Notes under the pieces: model-generated
Database searches by the model: none
The model's input: the letters and a program-made list of their open reading frames with translations, nothing else
What the model was told of the DNA's origin: nothing
Origin: an uncultured Clostridia bacterium
Lineage (GTDB): Bacteria; Bacillota; Clostridia; TANB77; CAG-508
Assembly: GCA_944393755.1 (NCBI GenBank)
Contig: CALYBF010000035.1
Span: forward strand, 1-11,941
Length of the DNA: 11,941 nt
Direction of reading: 5' to 3'
Position numbers and translations under genes: made by a program
In this document: one piece after another, positions 1 to 6,809 of the stretch
How positions within the stretch are numbered: position 1 is the stretch's first letter
How the letters are laid out: the number at the start of each line of letters is the position of its first letter

Positions 1-2
1 TA

Positions 3-551
3 TCAGAAGTTGATTATATATCTGGTGGTGAAAGACGTGATTGGTTTTTCTCTAATATAATTGCTTATTTATTTAAAAAGCCACATATTACAATATATAA
101 AGACTTAAGTTCGGTTATATCTAATTATGATTTTTCAGAAACAAAAACAAGTTACAATATTTCTGGTAAAAAAGTATTACATATAGCAGATTTAATAACA
201 GTAGCATCTAGTTACTTACGTGCTTGGATACCTGCAATAGAAAATTTAGGTGGAAAAATAATTTGGTCTTGTGTAGTAGTAGATAGAATGCAAGGTGGAG
301 AAGAAAAATTATCTGAAAAAAATATCAAAAGTTTATCATTAGTAAAAGTAGATAAAAACTTATTTAAAAAAGCATTAGAAATGGGCATAATAAATGAAAA
401 CCAATTAGAAATGTTAAATAAATTCTTTGATAACCCAGATAATACAATGCAAGAATTTTTATTAGAACATCCTGAATTTGTAGAAAACTCATTAAATTCA
501 CCAGATGAAAAAATCAGAAAAAGAGCTAAACTTTTATTAGAAAAAACTTAG
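3..551 (+). CDS. Orotate phosphoribosyltransferase-like protein, 3' part (5' end outside window)
   Basis: The reading frame is open from the left edge and stops at TAG 549-551, giving 182 residues of a longer protein; the ATG at 288 is internal, not the start. The fragment opens with an SGGERRDWFFS segment and continues through KPHITIYKD to VLHIADLITVASSYLRAW, which sits where type I phosphoribosyltransferases carry their PRPP-binding loop (hydrophobic strand, two acidic residues, small residues, TGGS/T). It is followed by a strand (IIWSCVVVDRMQGGEE) and a helical C-terminal tail. This layout resembles PyrE-like enzymes, which make orotidine 5'-phosphate from orotate and PRPP in the cytoplasm. 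The loop departs from the consensus: DD is AD and TGG is VAS. Family membership is likely; activity on orotate is uncertain. The gene ends inside a terminator hairpin. Confidence 0.6.
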   Translation, partial: SEVDYISGGERRDWFFSNIIAYLFKKPHITIYKDLSSVISNYDFSETKTSYNISGKKVLHIADLITVASSYLRAWIPAIENLGGKIIWSCVVVDRMQGGEEKLSEKNIKSLSLVKVDKNLFKKALEMGIINENQLEMLNKFFDNPDNTMQEFLLEHPEFVENSLNSPDEKIRKRAKLLLEKT

Positions 552-570
552 AATTTCTTCTAAGTTTTTT
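541..570. terminator. Bidirectional intrinsic terminator
   Basis: Perfect 13-bp inverted repeat: AAAAAACTTAGAA (541-553), loop TTTC, TTCTAAGTTTTTT (558-570). The flanking A- and T-runs supply a U-tract on either strand. It contains the stop codon of the phosphoribosyltransferase-like gene and lies 15 bp beyond the end of the converging coiled-coil gene, so it probably serves both. Confidence 0.85.
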
Positions 571-585
571 CTGTTTTTTACTTTT

Positions 586-1785
586 TTATCTTTCTTGTTC
601 TGAATCATCTTTTAAAGCTTGTTTTACATCTTTTAAAGATTCTTTATAAATTTCTTTTTCTGTTTTATCAACATAGTCTTTTACAACATCATATTTATAT
701 GAATCTCTAAATTTCTCTGATGTACTACTTTCTGCAGGAATATCTGAATCTGAATCTAAATTCAAATCTAAATCTCTCTCAGTTTCTGTTTCTTTTTCAG
801 CTTTTCTTCTTTCTCTCCAAGCATTAAATCTTTTTCTAAATTCATACCATTTAAATTTTGGAACTGGAGGCTGAGCTTTTGTAACAGTTTCTTGTATAGG
901 CTCACTAGTAAGTCTGTCTAGTCTAGTTGTTGGTTGAGTTTCACTTTCATTTGAATCTCCTAATTCTTCTTCATTTCTTGCACTTATTTTTGCATTTGGT
1001 ATTCTATTTATAGCTACCTGATATGCTAAAATTCTTTTCTTATATCCTTTTGACATATTTTTTAAAGTTTTTTCTACATTTATATTTCCTTGTTTATCAT
1101 GAGCAAAACCTTTTTCAGAAATTAATCTATCTAAGAATTCTCTATCCACACTAATATCTTTTTTTGTACAATATTCCATAAAAGCATGCATATTTGAATT
1201 TTTCTTACTAACTAATTTACCAATTTTATCATATATTTCATCTAATTTATCTTTATCCTTTTCAGGATCTAAAGGTTCTATTTCTTTATTTAATTTATCT
1301 AGTTCTTCTTGAGCTCTTACCATACCCCTTAGATTATTAGCTAATGTTGGGTGGTTTTGACACAAATCTAATATTGTATTTACTTGTTGTTCCTCTTTTA
1401 AAGCTTTAGCAAGTTGTCTATTATATCTCTTTTCTAGAATAGAGTTTACGTGTTCTTCAAAACCTGGTTCTTTCTTTAATTCTTCAATATATCCATCTAC
1501 TTTAGATTTATTTTTTTCTATTACTTCTTTTATTTTATCTAATTTTGCTTGAACCTTCTTTATCTCTTCTCCTTTAGCTTCAATTTCTGCTTGAGCTTCC
1601 TTTTCTAATGATGTATCACCATCTTCTTTAGCTCTCATTTGTTTTATTTCGGCATCTTCAATCGCTCTTGTTAACATTTTTAGTTGTTGTTCTAAATCTT
1701 TTATATTTTGTGATAATCTTTGAGTTTTTTGGTATGCTTTCTTATCATCATTGTATTTTTGATCTAATTTTTCGTTTAATTCCAT
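586..1785 (-). CDS. Coiled-coil protein of unknown function (399 aa)
   Basis: No family recognised. Residues about 1-130 are Lys/Glu/Gln-rich with heptad-like hydrophobic spacing (LSQNIKDLEQQLKMLTRAIEDAEIKQMRAKED), strongly suggesting a long coiled coil. A mixed helical middle follows, up to about residue 280. A low-complexity linker (about 285-315) leads to a basic/aromatic patch (KWYEFRKRFNAWRERRKAEK), then an Asp/Ser/Leu run (DLDLNLDSDSD) and a charged tail. No signal peptide, membrane segment or Cys cluster is visible, so the protein should be cytoplasmic. The start is well supported: ATG at 1785 follows GGAGG (1794-1798) with an 8-nt spacer. It is the second gene of a two-gene unit, 16 bp after the 45-residue acidic ORF. 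A structural or scaffolding role is possible but is pure inference. Confidence 0.8.
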   Translation of the reverse strand: MELNEKLDQKYNDDKKAYQKTQRLSQNIKDLEQQLKMLTRAIEDAEIKQMRAKEDGDTSLEKEAQAEIEAKGEEIKKVQAKLDKIKEVIEKNKSKVDGYIEELKKEPGFEEHVNSILEKRYNRQLAKALKEEQQVNTILDLCQNHPTLANNLRGMVRAQEELDKLNKEIEPLDPEKDKDKLDEIYDKIGKLVSKKNSNMHAFMEYCTKKDISVDREFLDRLISEKGFAHDKQGNINVEKTLKNMSKGYKKRILAYQVAINRIPNAKISARNEEELGDSNESETQPTTRLDRLTSEPIQETVTKAQPPVPKFKWYEFRKRFNAWRERRKAEKETETERDLDLNLDSDSDIPAESSTSEKFRDSYKYDVVKDYVDKTEKEIYKESLKDVKQALKDDSEQER

Positions 1786-1801
1786 TTAAAATTCCTCCTT
1801 T

Positions 1802-1939
1802 TTATTCTCCACTATCTTCTAGCAATTCTTCACACTGCATTAATAATTCTTCTAATTCAACCTTCAAATCTACTAATTCTTCTGTAGTCATTTCTTCTAA
1901 ATCTTCTCTAGTTAATTCTAAATTGGTTAATTCTTCCAT
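1802..1939 (-). CDS. Small acidic helical protein (45 aa), hypothetical
   Basis: A 46-codon frame from ATG 1939-1937 to TAA 1804-1802 encodes MEELTNLELTREDLEEM... ending CEELLEDSGE. About a third of the residues are Glu and Leu/Met recur every three to four positions, so a single amphipathic helix or short coiled coil is expected. It contains one Cys (residue 36). Support for a real gene: AAGGAGG (1947-1953) sits seven bases upstream of the ATG, a strong promoter lies about 40 bp further up, and the coiled-coil gene starts only 16 bp after its stop. It probably shares an mRNA with that protein and could be a binding partner, given the shared coiled-coil character. No homologous family recognised. 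Confidence 0.65.
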   Translation of the reverse strand: MEELTNLELTREDLEEMTTEELVDLKVELEELLMQCEELLEDSGE

Positions 1940-1980
1940 AATATAACCTCCTTCATCAAACGTATACTCATCTATCATTT

Positions 1981-2009
1981 ATTATAACAAAGTTTTACTA
2001 TAAGCGCAA
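1981..2009 (-). promoter_or_regulatory. Sigma-A type promoter for the 45-aa ORF and coiled-coil gene
   Basis: On the minus strand, -35 TTGCGC (2009-2004), a 17-nt spacer, then -10 TATAAT (1986-1981) preceded by TGT, making an extended -10. Transcription would start near 1975, leaving a leader of about 35 nt before the ATG at 1939. Confidence 0.65.
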
Positions 2010-2124
2010 TAATTTTATGTAAATTTATTTAAAATTTAATAAAATTGTAATATTTTGGTAACAATTGTAACAAAACACTTTAGTTCTCCACATTTTTTTA
2101 TTTCTGCAAATTTAACATTTTTTA

Positions 2125-2153
2125 TTGCAATTTTCCTTAATTATTACTATAAT
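2125..2153 (+). promoter_or_regulatory. Sigma-A type promoter for the Bax-inhibitor-1 family gene
   Basis: -35 TTGCAA (2125-2130), exact 17-nt spacer, -10 TATAAT (2148-2153), 30 bp before the ATG at 2184. The leader is therefore short, about 25 nt, and contains the ribosome binding site AAAGGAG (2171-2177). It is divergent from the promoter at 1981-2009. The AT-rich stretch between them (about 2010-2124) shows only a small ACAATTGT palindrome (2061-2068). Confidence 0.75.
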
Positions 2154-2183
2154 TAATTTAATATTTTGCGAAAGGAGATTTAA

Positions 2184-2849
2184 ATGGAAAACGATATTAT
2201 AACAGAAAACAAATTGTATGGAAAAACTTTTTTCTGGATGTTTTTAGGACTATTAGGTTCTGCTATAATTGCTTATTATACATATGCTTCTGGCTTGTTT
2301 GTAAATATTGTAGTGGAAGGATATTTTTATACTTTACTAATAATAGAACTTGTTGCAGTTTTTCTTTTTAGTTTGTTATTTAGGAAACTTCCCGCAACTG
2401 TTGTTGGCATTTTATATTTTGTATATGCAATGTTAAATGGTGTTACTTTATCTGTAATTTTTGCAGTGTTTGAGCTTTCATCTATTATATATTTGTTTGT
2501 AATTTCTGCTTTTATTTTTGCAGTACTTGGTCTAATTGGTTACAAAACAAATAAAGATTTAAGTTCTTGGTCTCCATACATAACAGTTTTTTTAATTGCT
2601 GGTATTGTTTTAAGTTTTATTAACTTATTTATTATTAAAAGTTCTATGCTTGACTTAGCAATTGACTGGTTTGTACTTGCATTATTTTGTGGCATTACTA
2701 TTTATGATATTAACAAAATAAAAATGTTACAACAAGTTCCAGAAATTAACCAAGAAAAAATTTACATCTATTGTGCTATGCAACTATATTTAGATTTTAT
2801 TAATATTTTCTTACGTATTCTTTCCATTTTTGGAAAAAGAAGAAATTAA
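2184..2849 (+). CDS. Bax inhibitor-1/YccA (TMBIM) family membrane protein
   Basis: A 221-residue integral membrane protein with about seven hydrophobic segments (roughly residues 15-37, 46-66, 72-92, 97-118, 130-152, 158-176 and a C-terminal hydrophobic stretch 190-215). The YAMLNGVTLSVIF segment around 80-92 matches the family's Y..NG..LS signature. FCGITIYDINKIKMLQQ near 167-183 matches the conserved G.T.YD..K.K stretch in the penultimate helix, where the Asp belongs to the pH-sensing diacid seen in the YetJ structure. Family members are Ca2+-leak channels or membrane-stress proteins; the substrate here is not shown by the sequence. Length is typical. It is a single-gene unit with its own promoter and terminator; start set by AAAGGAG and a 6-nt spacer. 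Confidence 0.85.
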   Translation: MENDIITENKLYGKTFFWMFLGLLGSAIIAYYTYASGLFVNIVVEGYFYTLLIIELVAVFLFSLLFRKLPATVVGILYFVYAMLNGVTLSVIFAVFELSSIIYLFVISAFIFAVLGLIGYKTNKDLSSWSPYITVFLIAGIVLSFINLFIIKSSMLDLAIDWFVLALFCGITIYDINKIKMLQQVPEINQEKIYIYCAMQLYLDFINIFLRILSIFGKRRN

Positions 2850-2867
2850 AAAATTTAAGAAAAATTT

Positions 2868-2896
2868 AAAAGAAGTGAGTTTATTTCACTTCTTTT
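2868..2896. terminator. Intrinsic terminator between convergent genes
   Basis: Stem AAAAGAAGTGA (2868-2878), 7-nt loop, TCACTTCTTTT (2886-2896), 11 bp and perfect. A T-rich tail follows on the plus strand; on the minus strand the flanking A-run gives a weak U-tract. It ends one base before the stop of the 87-aa minus-strand gene, so it can serve both directions. Confidence 0.75.
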
Positions 2897-2897
2897 A

Positions 2898-3161
2898 TTA
2901 TATTATATTTTCTTTTATTGCTACCATTAATTCATTTGATTGTACTTCTTTTGTTATTCCTTTATATTCATATTTTGTTCCTGTAAAATATGTTTGATAC
3001 CCCAAATTTTCAAGTCTTGTTTTACACAATCTTAAGAATTCTTGTGTTTCTTCTTCTGATAAGTTGAATTTTATTCTTACTTCATAAAATGTTATTATTA
3101 CTATATTTTCATTACTATTTATTTTATTATCCAAATAATTCGTTATTTCTTGCATTGTCAT
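2898..3161 (-). CDS. Hypothetical protein (87 aa)
   Basis: A small soluble protein of unknown function, MTMQEITNYLDNKINSNENI at its N-terminus. Alternating hydrophobic/charged stretches (ENIVIITFYEVRIKF, YQTYFTGTKYEYKG) suggest two or three beta strands around a central helix (SEEETQEFLRLCKTRLENLG), as in a compact alpha/beta fold. No signal peptide, membrane segment or catalytic motif is visible. Two in-frame ATGs lie six bases apart at the start (3161 and 3155). An AAGGA/GGAAGAG purine run stands 7-15 bases upstream, so either could be used. It appears monocistronic, with a candidate promoter at 3187-3195 and the convergent terminator at its end. Confidence 0.65.
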   Translation of the reverse strand: MTMQEITNYLDNKINSNENIVIITFYEVRIKFNLSEEETQEFLRLCKTRLENLGYQTYFTGTKYEYKGITKEVQSNELMVAIKENII

Positions 3162-3186
3162 TTTGTCTCTCTTCCTTTCTTGGTAT

Positions 3187-3195
3187 ATTTTACCA
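3187..3195 (-). promoter_or_regulatory. Possible extended -10 promoter for the 87-aa gene
   Basis: Minus strand TGGTAAAAT (3195-3187) fits TGN plus a -10 hexamer, about 25 bp before the ATG. The -35 position holds only an AT-rich TTTATT-like sequence, so this relies on the extended -10. No terminator for the upstream 326-aa gene is visible in the 92-bp gap, so readthrough from that operon is an alternative. Confidence 0.4.
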
Positions 3196-3253
3196 TATTT
3201 TTTTTAAAAAATAAATAGTAATTTTTCTTTTTTATGCTTTTTATTCTTTTATA

Positions 3254-4234
3254 TTAATCTGCTTCCATTATTATTGTAGAATTTTCTATTTTATAATCAT
3301 CTAACACTTTAACAGAATCTTGTATTTCATAATTATTTACTGAAACAGTTGCACTTTTACTGTCATCACTTAAAGTCAAAATAAAATTATAGTTTTTAAT
3401 ATCATTATCATCTACTACTCTTATTGTTCCTTTTCCTACTTCTCCGTCCCAATTAAACTCTTCTATTATATATTTTTCCGAAATTTCTTCTTGAAGTTTT
3501 TCTTTAGTGCAAGATTCTTTGAAAGTCCTATCTGTATCTAAATTTTCAGTTGATATCATACTTACAGCTAGCATCAAAGATTCTTTTATTGAATTTATTT
3601 TATTATTATTTTTTGACTCTGTTGCATCTTCTAATATATCATTTGTATTTCTAATATTATTATAATAATTAATTAATCTTACACTTCCTGCAATTTTATT
3701 ATTAGTAGTAATTATAAAAACATCAATTCCTGTTGCTCCATTTACTTCAACAGTACCTATATATAATTTATTATTTCCAAATAAATTTTCATATTCTTTT
3801 TGCGTTATATCTACATTAGTGCTATTTCTAAAATCTTCTATTCCGTTTAATAATCTAATATCATTCATAGAATATGAGTAAAAACCTTTAGAATCATTGT
3901 AAGCTTCTTGTAAAAATAATTGTAGTCTATCGCCTATTATATTTAATTCTGTTTCACCTGTAATATTATCAAATTCTTCTTTGTCAAATAATTCTACAGC
4001 AGATGTAAAGTCTTGGTTTTTCATATTTGTATAATATTCTTGTATAAGATTTTGAGCTGAAAGTTCACTATTTACATTAGTTTCATCTAAACTATTATTT
4101 TGTTCTTGTGAATTATTAATATTTATATTTGGCATACTATTTTTATCTAAATTAATAACTACTAATGTTATGCTTACAGCTATAATAATTACTACAACTA
4201 ATATTATCCCTGCAATTATTATTTTTCTACTCAT
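3254..4234 (-). CDS. Membrane-anchored extracellular protein, unknown (326 aa)
   Basis: The N-terminus MSRKIIIAGIILVVVIIIAV is a basic cap plus one long hydrophobic helix (about residues 4-27) with no lipobox Cys, so it is an uncleaved signal anchor with the rest outside the cell. Residues 28-60 are an Asn/Ser-rich linker. The segment LIQEYYTNMKNQDFTSAVELF (around 63-83) is the kind of helix that opens NTF2-like or DUF4878-like domains; the rest alternates short strands and helices and ends in a beta-rich part (about 260-326). No enzyme motif is visible. It is the second gene of a pair, 22 bp after the 314-aa gene, with a purine-rich binding site (GAGGGGATAGG) before its ATG. Function unknown; the domain resemblance is weak. 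Confidence 0.7.
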   Translation of the reverse strand: MSRKIIIAGIILVVVIIIAVSITLVVINLDKNSMPNININNSQEQNNSLDETNVNSELSAQNLIQEYYTNMKNQDFTSAVELFDKEEFDNITGETELNIIGDRLQLFLQEAYNDSKGFYSYSMNDIRLLNGIEDFRNSTNVDITQKEYENLFGNNKLYIGTVEVNGATGIDVFIITTNNKIAGSVRLINYYNNIRNTNDILEDATESKNNNKINSIKESLMLAVSMISTENLDTDRTFKESCTKEKLQEEISEKYIIEEFNWDGEVGKGTIRVVDDNDIKNYNFILTLSDDSKSATVSVNNYEIQDSVKVLDDYKIENSTIIMEAD

Positions 4235-4256
4235 TTTCCTATCCCCTCATATCAGA

Positions 4257-5201
4257 TTATTTTAAATTAAATATTTGTTCAGTATCTATTCTTTCTATTT
4301 GGTTATTTCCTACTATTTTAAATACTTTGTCATCATTATTAAAATTAATTGTATCATATATTAATTTAAAACTACCATCTAAATCAAAACCATTTCCAGG
4401 ATTATCATGTACATATGTTGCTGAATTATTTGCATTAATTGTAAATGTATCACTACCACATACATATGAACCATAAGCTATTTTATATTGTGAATTATAT
4501 ATTCCTTCTGTATCTGATTTTAATGTATTTTCTTCGATTTCTTTTACCTTTTCATCTATATTTTCTTGAACTTCTTTAGTAAGTATTGTTGTATTTTTAA
4601 ATTCTTCATATACAGATTTTAAATCATTTGTTAATGTTTCTTTTTTTACTTCTTTCATAGAAACAGGTTTTTCTAAATCAATATATGTGTATTCTAAAGA
4701 TTCATCATCTACTTTTATAGTTTTTATATTACTCTTTCTACTTACTACATCAGGTAAATATAGATATTGTTCATCTTTTTCAAGGAAATAATTTATTTTT
4801 TTATCTTCTATATTATAAAATGTTCTTATATTTACGTCATTATAACTATCACTTTCTTTTACAATATCACCTTCTAATGTTAAAAATGCTGTTTTATTGT
4901 CTTTGCTAGTATATGTTAATATTGGTTCTTCATCTTCATCTAAGCTTATAAAAGCTACATCTATAGTTTGTAAATCTTGGTTTTCACCAAAAATATTTTG
5001 TGTAATATAATTTTCATATTTATTTAAGAAATCTACTTGAGCAGTATTTCCTTCGGTAATATCTTGACTAACTTCTCCTATTATACTACTACTTTCTTTT
5101 TGTCTGTTTTGATTATATATTATTACTCCACCCATTACTGCTACAACAATTATTAATAATGCTATAATAAATACTGTTGTTAATATTACTCTTTTTCTCA
5201 T
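4257..5201 (-). CDS. Membrane-anchored extracellular protein, unknown (314 aa)
   Basis: The protein starts MRKRVILTTVFIIALLIIVV: a basic cap followed by a hydrophobic helix of about 25 residues and no lipobox, so the remaining 280 or so residues should lie outside the membrane. The ectodomain is acidic and strand-rich (FISLDEDEEPILTYTSKDNK). It has a Lys/Glu helical stretch near 190-225, then a C-terminal block with GSYVCGSDTFTINANNSATY and DLDGSFKLIYDTINFNND that looks like a small beta sandwich. A single Cys sits in this block. No family recognised. ATG 5201 is preceded by AAGGAGAG at good spacing. It is the first gene of the pair and shares its topology with the 326-aa protein, suggesting related envelope roles; this is inference only. 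Confidence 0.7.
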   Translation of the reverse strand: MRKRVILTTVFIIALLIIVVAVMGGVIIYNQNRQKESSSIIGEVSQDITEGNTAQVDFLNKYENYITQNIFGENQDLQTIDVAFISLDEDEEPILTYTSKDNKTAFLTLEGDIVKESDSYNDVNIRTFYNIEDKKINYFLEKDEQYLYLPDVVSRKSNIKTIKVDDESLEYTYIDLEKPVSMKEVKKETLTNDLKSVYEEFKNTTILTKEVQENIDEKVKEIEENTLKSDTEGIYNSQYKIAYGSYVCGSDTFTINANNSATYVHDNPGNGFDLDGSFKLIYDTINFNNDDKVFKIVGNNQIERIDTEQIFNLK

Positions 5202-5240
5202 ATTTTTTCTCTCCTTACTTTTATTTTTAATTCTTAAATA

Positions 5241-5268
5241 ATTATACCAAATGTTTTTTATTTTGCAA
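5241..5268 (-). promoter_or_regulatory. Sigma-A type promoter for the two anchored-protein genes
   Basis: Minus strand: -35 TTGCAA (5268-5263), 16-nt spacer, -10 TATAAT (5246-5241) preceded by TGG (extended -10). It lies 40 bp upstream of the ATG at 5201. Together with the terminator at 5296-5336, it separates this pair transcriptionally from the two-component operon. Confidence 0.7.
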
Positions 5269-5295
5269 ATAATTTTTTATTTTTTTTAGAAATTA

Positions 5296-5336
5296 AATAG
5301 AAGCTATCTAAAATTAATTTTTAAATAACTTCTATT
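5296..5336 (-). terminator. Terminator-like hairpin after the histidine kinase
   Basis: On the minus strand AATAGAAG (5336-5329) pairs with CTTCTATT (5303-5296). The inner arms continue the stem to about 18 bp, with two G-U wobbles that pair only in minus-strand RNA, around a five-base AUUAA loop. The following tract UUUAAUUUCU is only moderately U-rich. It begins 9 bp past the kinase stop codon (5346-5348). Confidence 0.65.
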
Positions 5337-5345
5337 AATCGGTTT

Positions 5346-6809
5346 TTACCAAAATAACTCTACTTTAAACAAGTCTCCATCAATTATAATATTAAATTTT
5401 CCGCCTTGTAATTCTGTTAAACTTTTTGCAATAGAAAGCCCTAAACCACTTCCTTCTGTATATCTTGATTTATCTCCTCTTACAAACCTTTGCATTAATT
5501 CATCAGAACTTATATTTAACTTTTCTTTTGATATATTTTTTATGCTTATTTTCAAATTTTTTTCTTTTTCTTCTACATCTATATATACTCTTGATTTTTC
5601 TTGTGCATATTTTGTTATATTACTAAATAAGTTTTCTATTATTCTATATAAATATCTACTGTCTGCTTTTATTTTTATTTCTTTTTCTGGTAATTTTGTT
5701 TCTATTTGTAATTCTTTTTCTTCGAATTTATCTTTAAATTCTCCTATTGTTTGGTTTAGCAATTCTTTTACATTAATATCTTCTAAATTTAATTTAACAT
5801 TTCCTGATGATACTTTTGATGCTTCTATCAAATCTTCTGTTAATTTTTTTAGTCTTTGTGATTTTTTGTCTAAAATATCTATATATTCTTTTATTTTTTC
5901 ATTTTTGATATCTTCTTTTTTTAATAAATCTACATAGTTTATTATTGATGTTAGAGGTGTTTTTATATCATGTGATACATTTGTTATTAATTCCGTTTTT
6001 AATCTTTCTGATTTTAAACTTTCACTTATTGCATTTGAAAAACCACTTGCTATATCATTTACATATATAGACATTTCTTTTAAAACACCTGTCAATTCAT
6101 TTTCGTCTAATTTTATATCATTTTTTCCTTCATATATATCTTTCAAAGCATTTTTTATTTTTTCTTGTGCTAATATATATTTTTTTAATCTATAATATGA
6201 CCATATCCAAAAACCTATTAGCAATATTATTGCTATTCCTGTATAAAATAAACAAGCTAAACTTATACTAATTATTATAAATAACAAATAATACCAAAAT
6301 AATCTTCTTTGCTCTGTTGCTTTTTCATTAAAGGTTGTTATGACTTTTTTTATTTTAGTTAATAGCCATTTAAATATTTTATATATGAAGAAGCTTCTTA
6401 AAAATTCGTTTGCTTTTATTCTTTTTATTGTTGTTACACCTATTATTGCACATAATATGTAACACACAAAATATAAAACTAAAGCAAATACTAATGTTAT
6501 ATAATTTGCAATACTAATACACTCTATTGCTATACTTAAGAATATTGTTATCGATACAGACCATATTATAAATACTAACTCATATGGTAGTTTATCTATA
6601 AAATTTAATTTTATTTTTTCTCCATCTTTTTCATATCCTATTGCAAATAACAAATAAATTCCTATTGCAAATATAAATATTATGCTTATTGGTAAAACAT
6701 ATATTGGTAATTCTCTATTTTCTAAACAATATTCATATATTCCTTCTATTATTTTATAATTTGTAAGTCCCCCGTGTTTTGTTTTCATTATATCTACTGT
6801 AAATTTCAT
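5346..6809 (-). CDS. Sensor histidine kinase, C-terminal fragment of a frameshifted gene (membrane and kinase domains)
   Basis: Residues about 36-58, 76-98, 101-125 and 172-205 are membrane segments. A linker helix leads to the dimerisation/phosphoacceptor helix with NVSHDIKTPLTSI, phosphorylated His at 280. The N box is IENLFSNITKYA (391-402) and the G2 box GSGLGLSIAKS (453-463). The usual DxGxG loop is replaced by KNISKEKLNIS (424-434), a variant I associate with a clostridial kinase subfamily. The ATG at 6809 has no ribosome binding site and overlaps the upstream reading frame by 56 bp. Residues from GLTNYK (14 on) read as a direct continuation of that frame, so this is the larger part of one split gene, intact length about 672 residues. 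Its partner is the response regulator just upstream. The ligand is unknown. Confidence 0.85.
   Translation of the reverse strand: MKFTVDIMKTKHGGLTNYKIIEGIYEYCLENRELPIYVLPISIIFIFAIGIYLLFAIGYEKDGEKIKLNFIDKLPYELVFIIWSVSITIFLSIAIECISIANYITLVFALVLYFVCYILCAIIGVTTIKRIKANEFLRSFFIYKIFKWLLTKIKKVITTFNEKATEQRRLFWYYLLFIIISISLACLFYTGIAIILLIGFWIWSYYRLKKYILAQEKIKNALKDIYEGKNDIKLDENELTGVLKEMSIYVNDIASGFSNAISESLKSERLKTELITNVSHDIKTPLTSIINYVDLLKKEDIKNEKIKEYIDILDKKSQRLKKLTEDLIEASKVSSGNVKLNLEDINVKELLNQTIGEFKDKFEEKELQIETKLPEKEIKIKADSRYLYRIIENLFSNITKYAQEKSRVYIDVEEKEKNLKISIKNISKEKLNISSDELMQRFVRGDKSRYTEGSGLGLSIAKSLTELQGGKFNIIIDGDLFKVELFW

Noticed and set aside
1668..1946. Plus-strand open frame opposite the coiled-coil gene and the small acidic ORF
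   Set aside because: Ser/Asn/Phe-rich antisense shadow of Glu/Lys-rich genes; no ribosome binding site, and the minus-strand genes have strong signals.
2041..2070. Operator-like TTGTAA / ACAATTGT repeats between the divergent promoters
   Set aside because: Short and expected by chance in such AT-rich DNA; no symmetric site of regulator length.
3162..3253. Terminator after the 326-aa gene
   Set aside because: Only T- and A-runs giving a two-base loop; no stable stem with a tail could be drawn.
5542..5937. Plus-strand open frame opposite the kinase domain
   Set aside because: Antisense shadow: the opposite strand carries unmistakable H, N and G2 box motifs.
6754..6809. Programmed ribosomal frameshift in the kinase
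   Set aside because: No stop codon or clear slippery heptamer at the shift point and no following RNA structure seen; a homopolymer indel explains it more simply, though it cannot be excluded.
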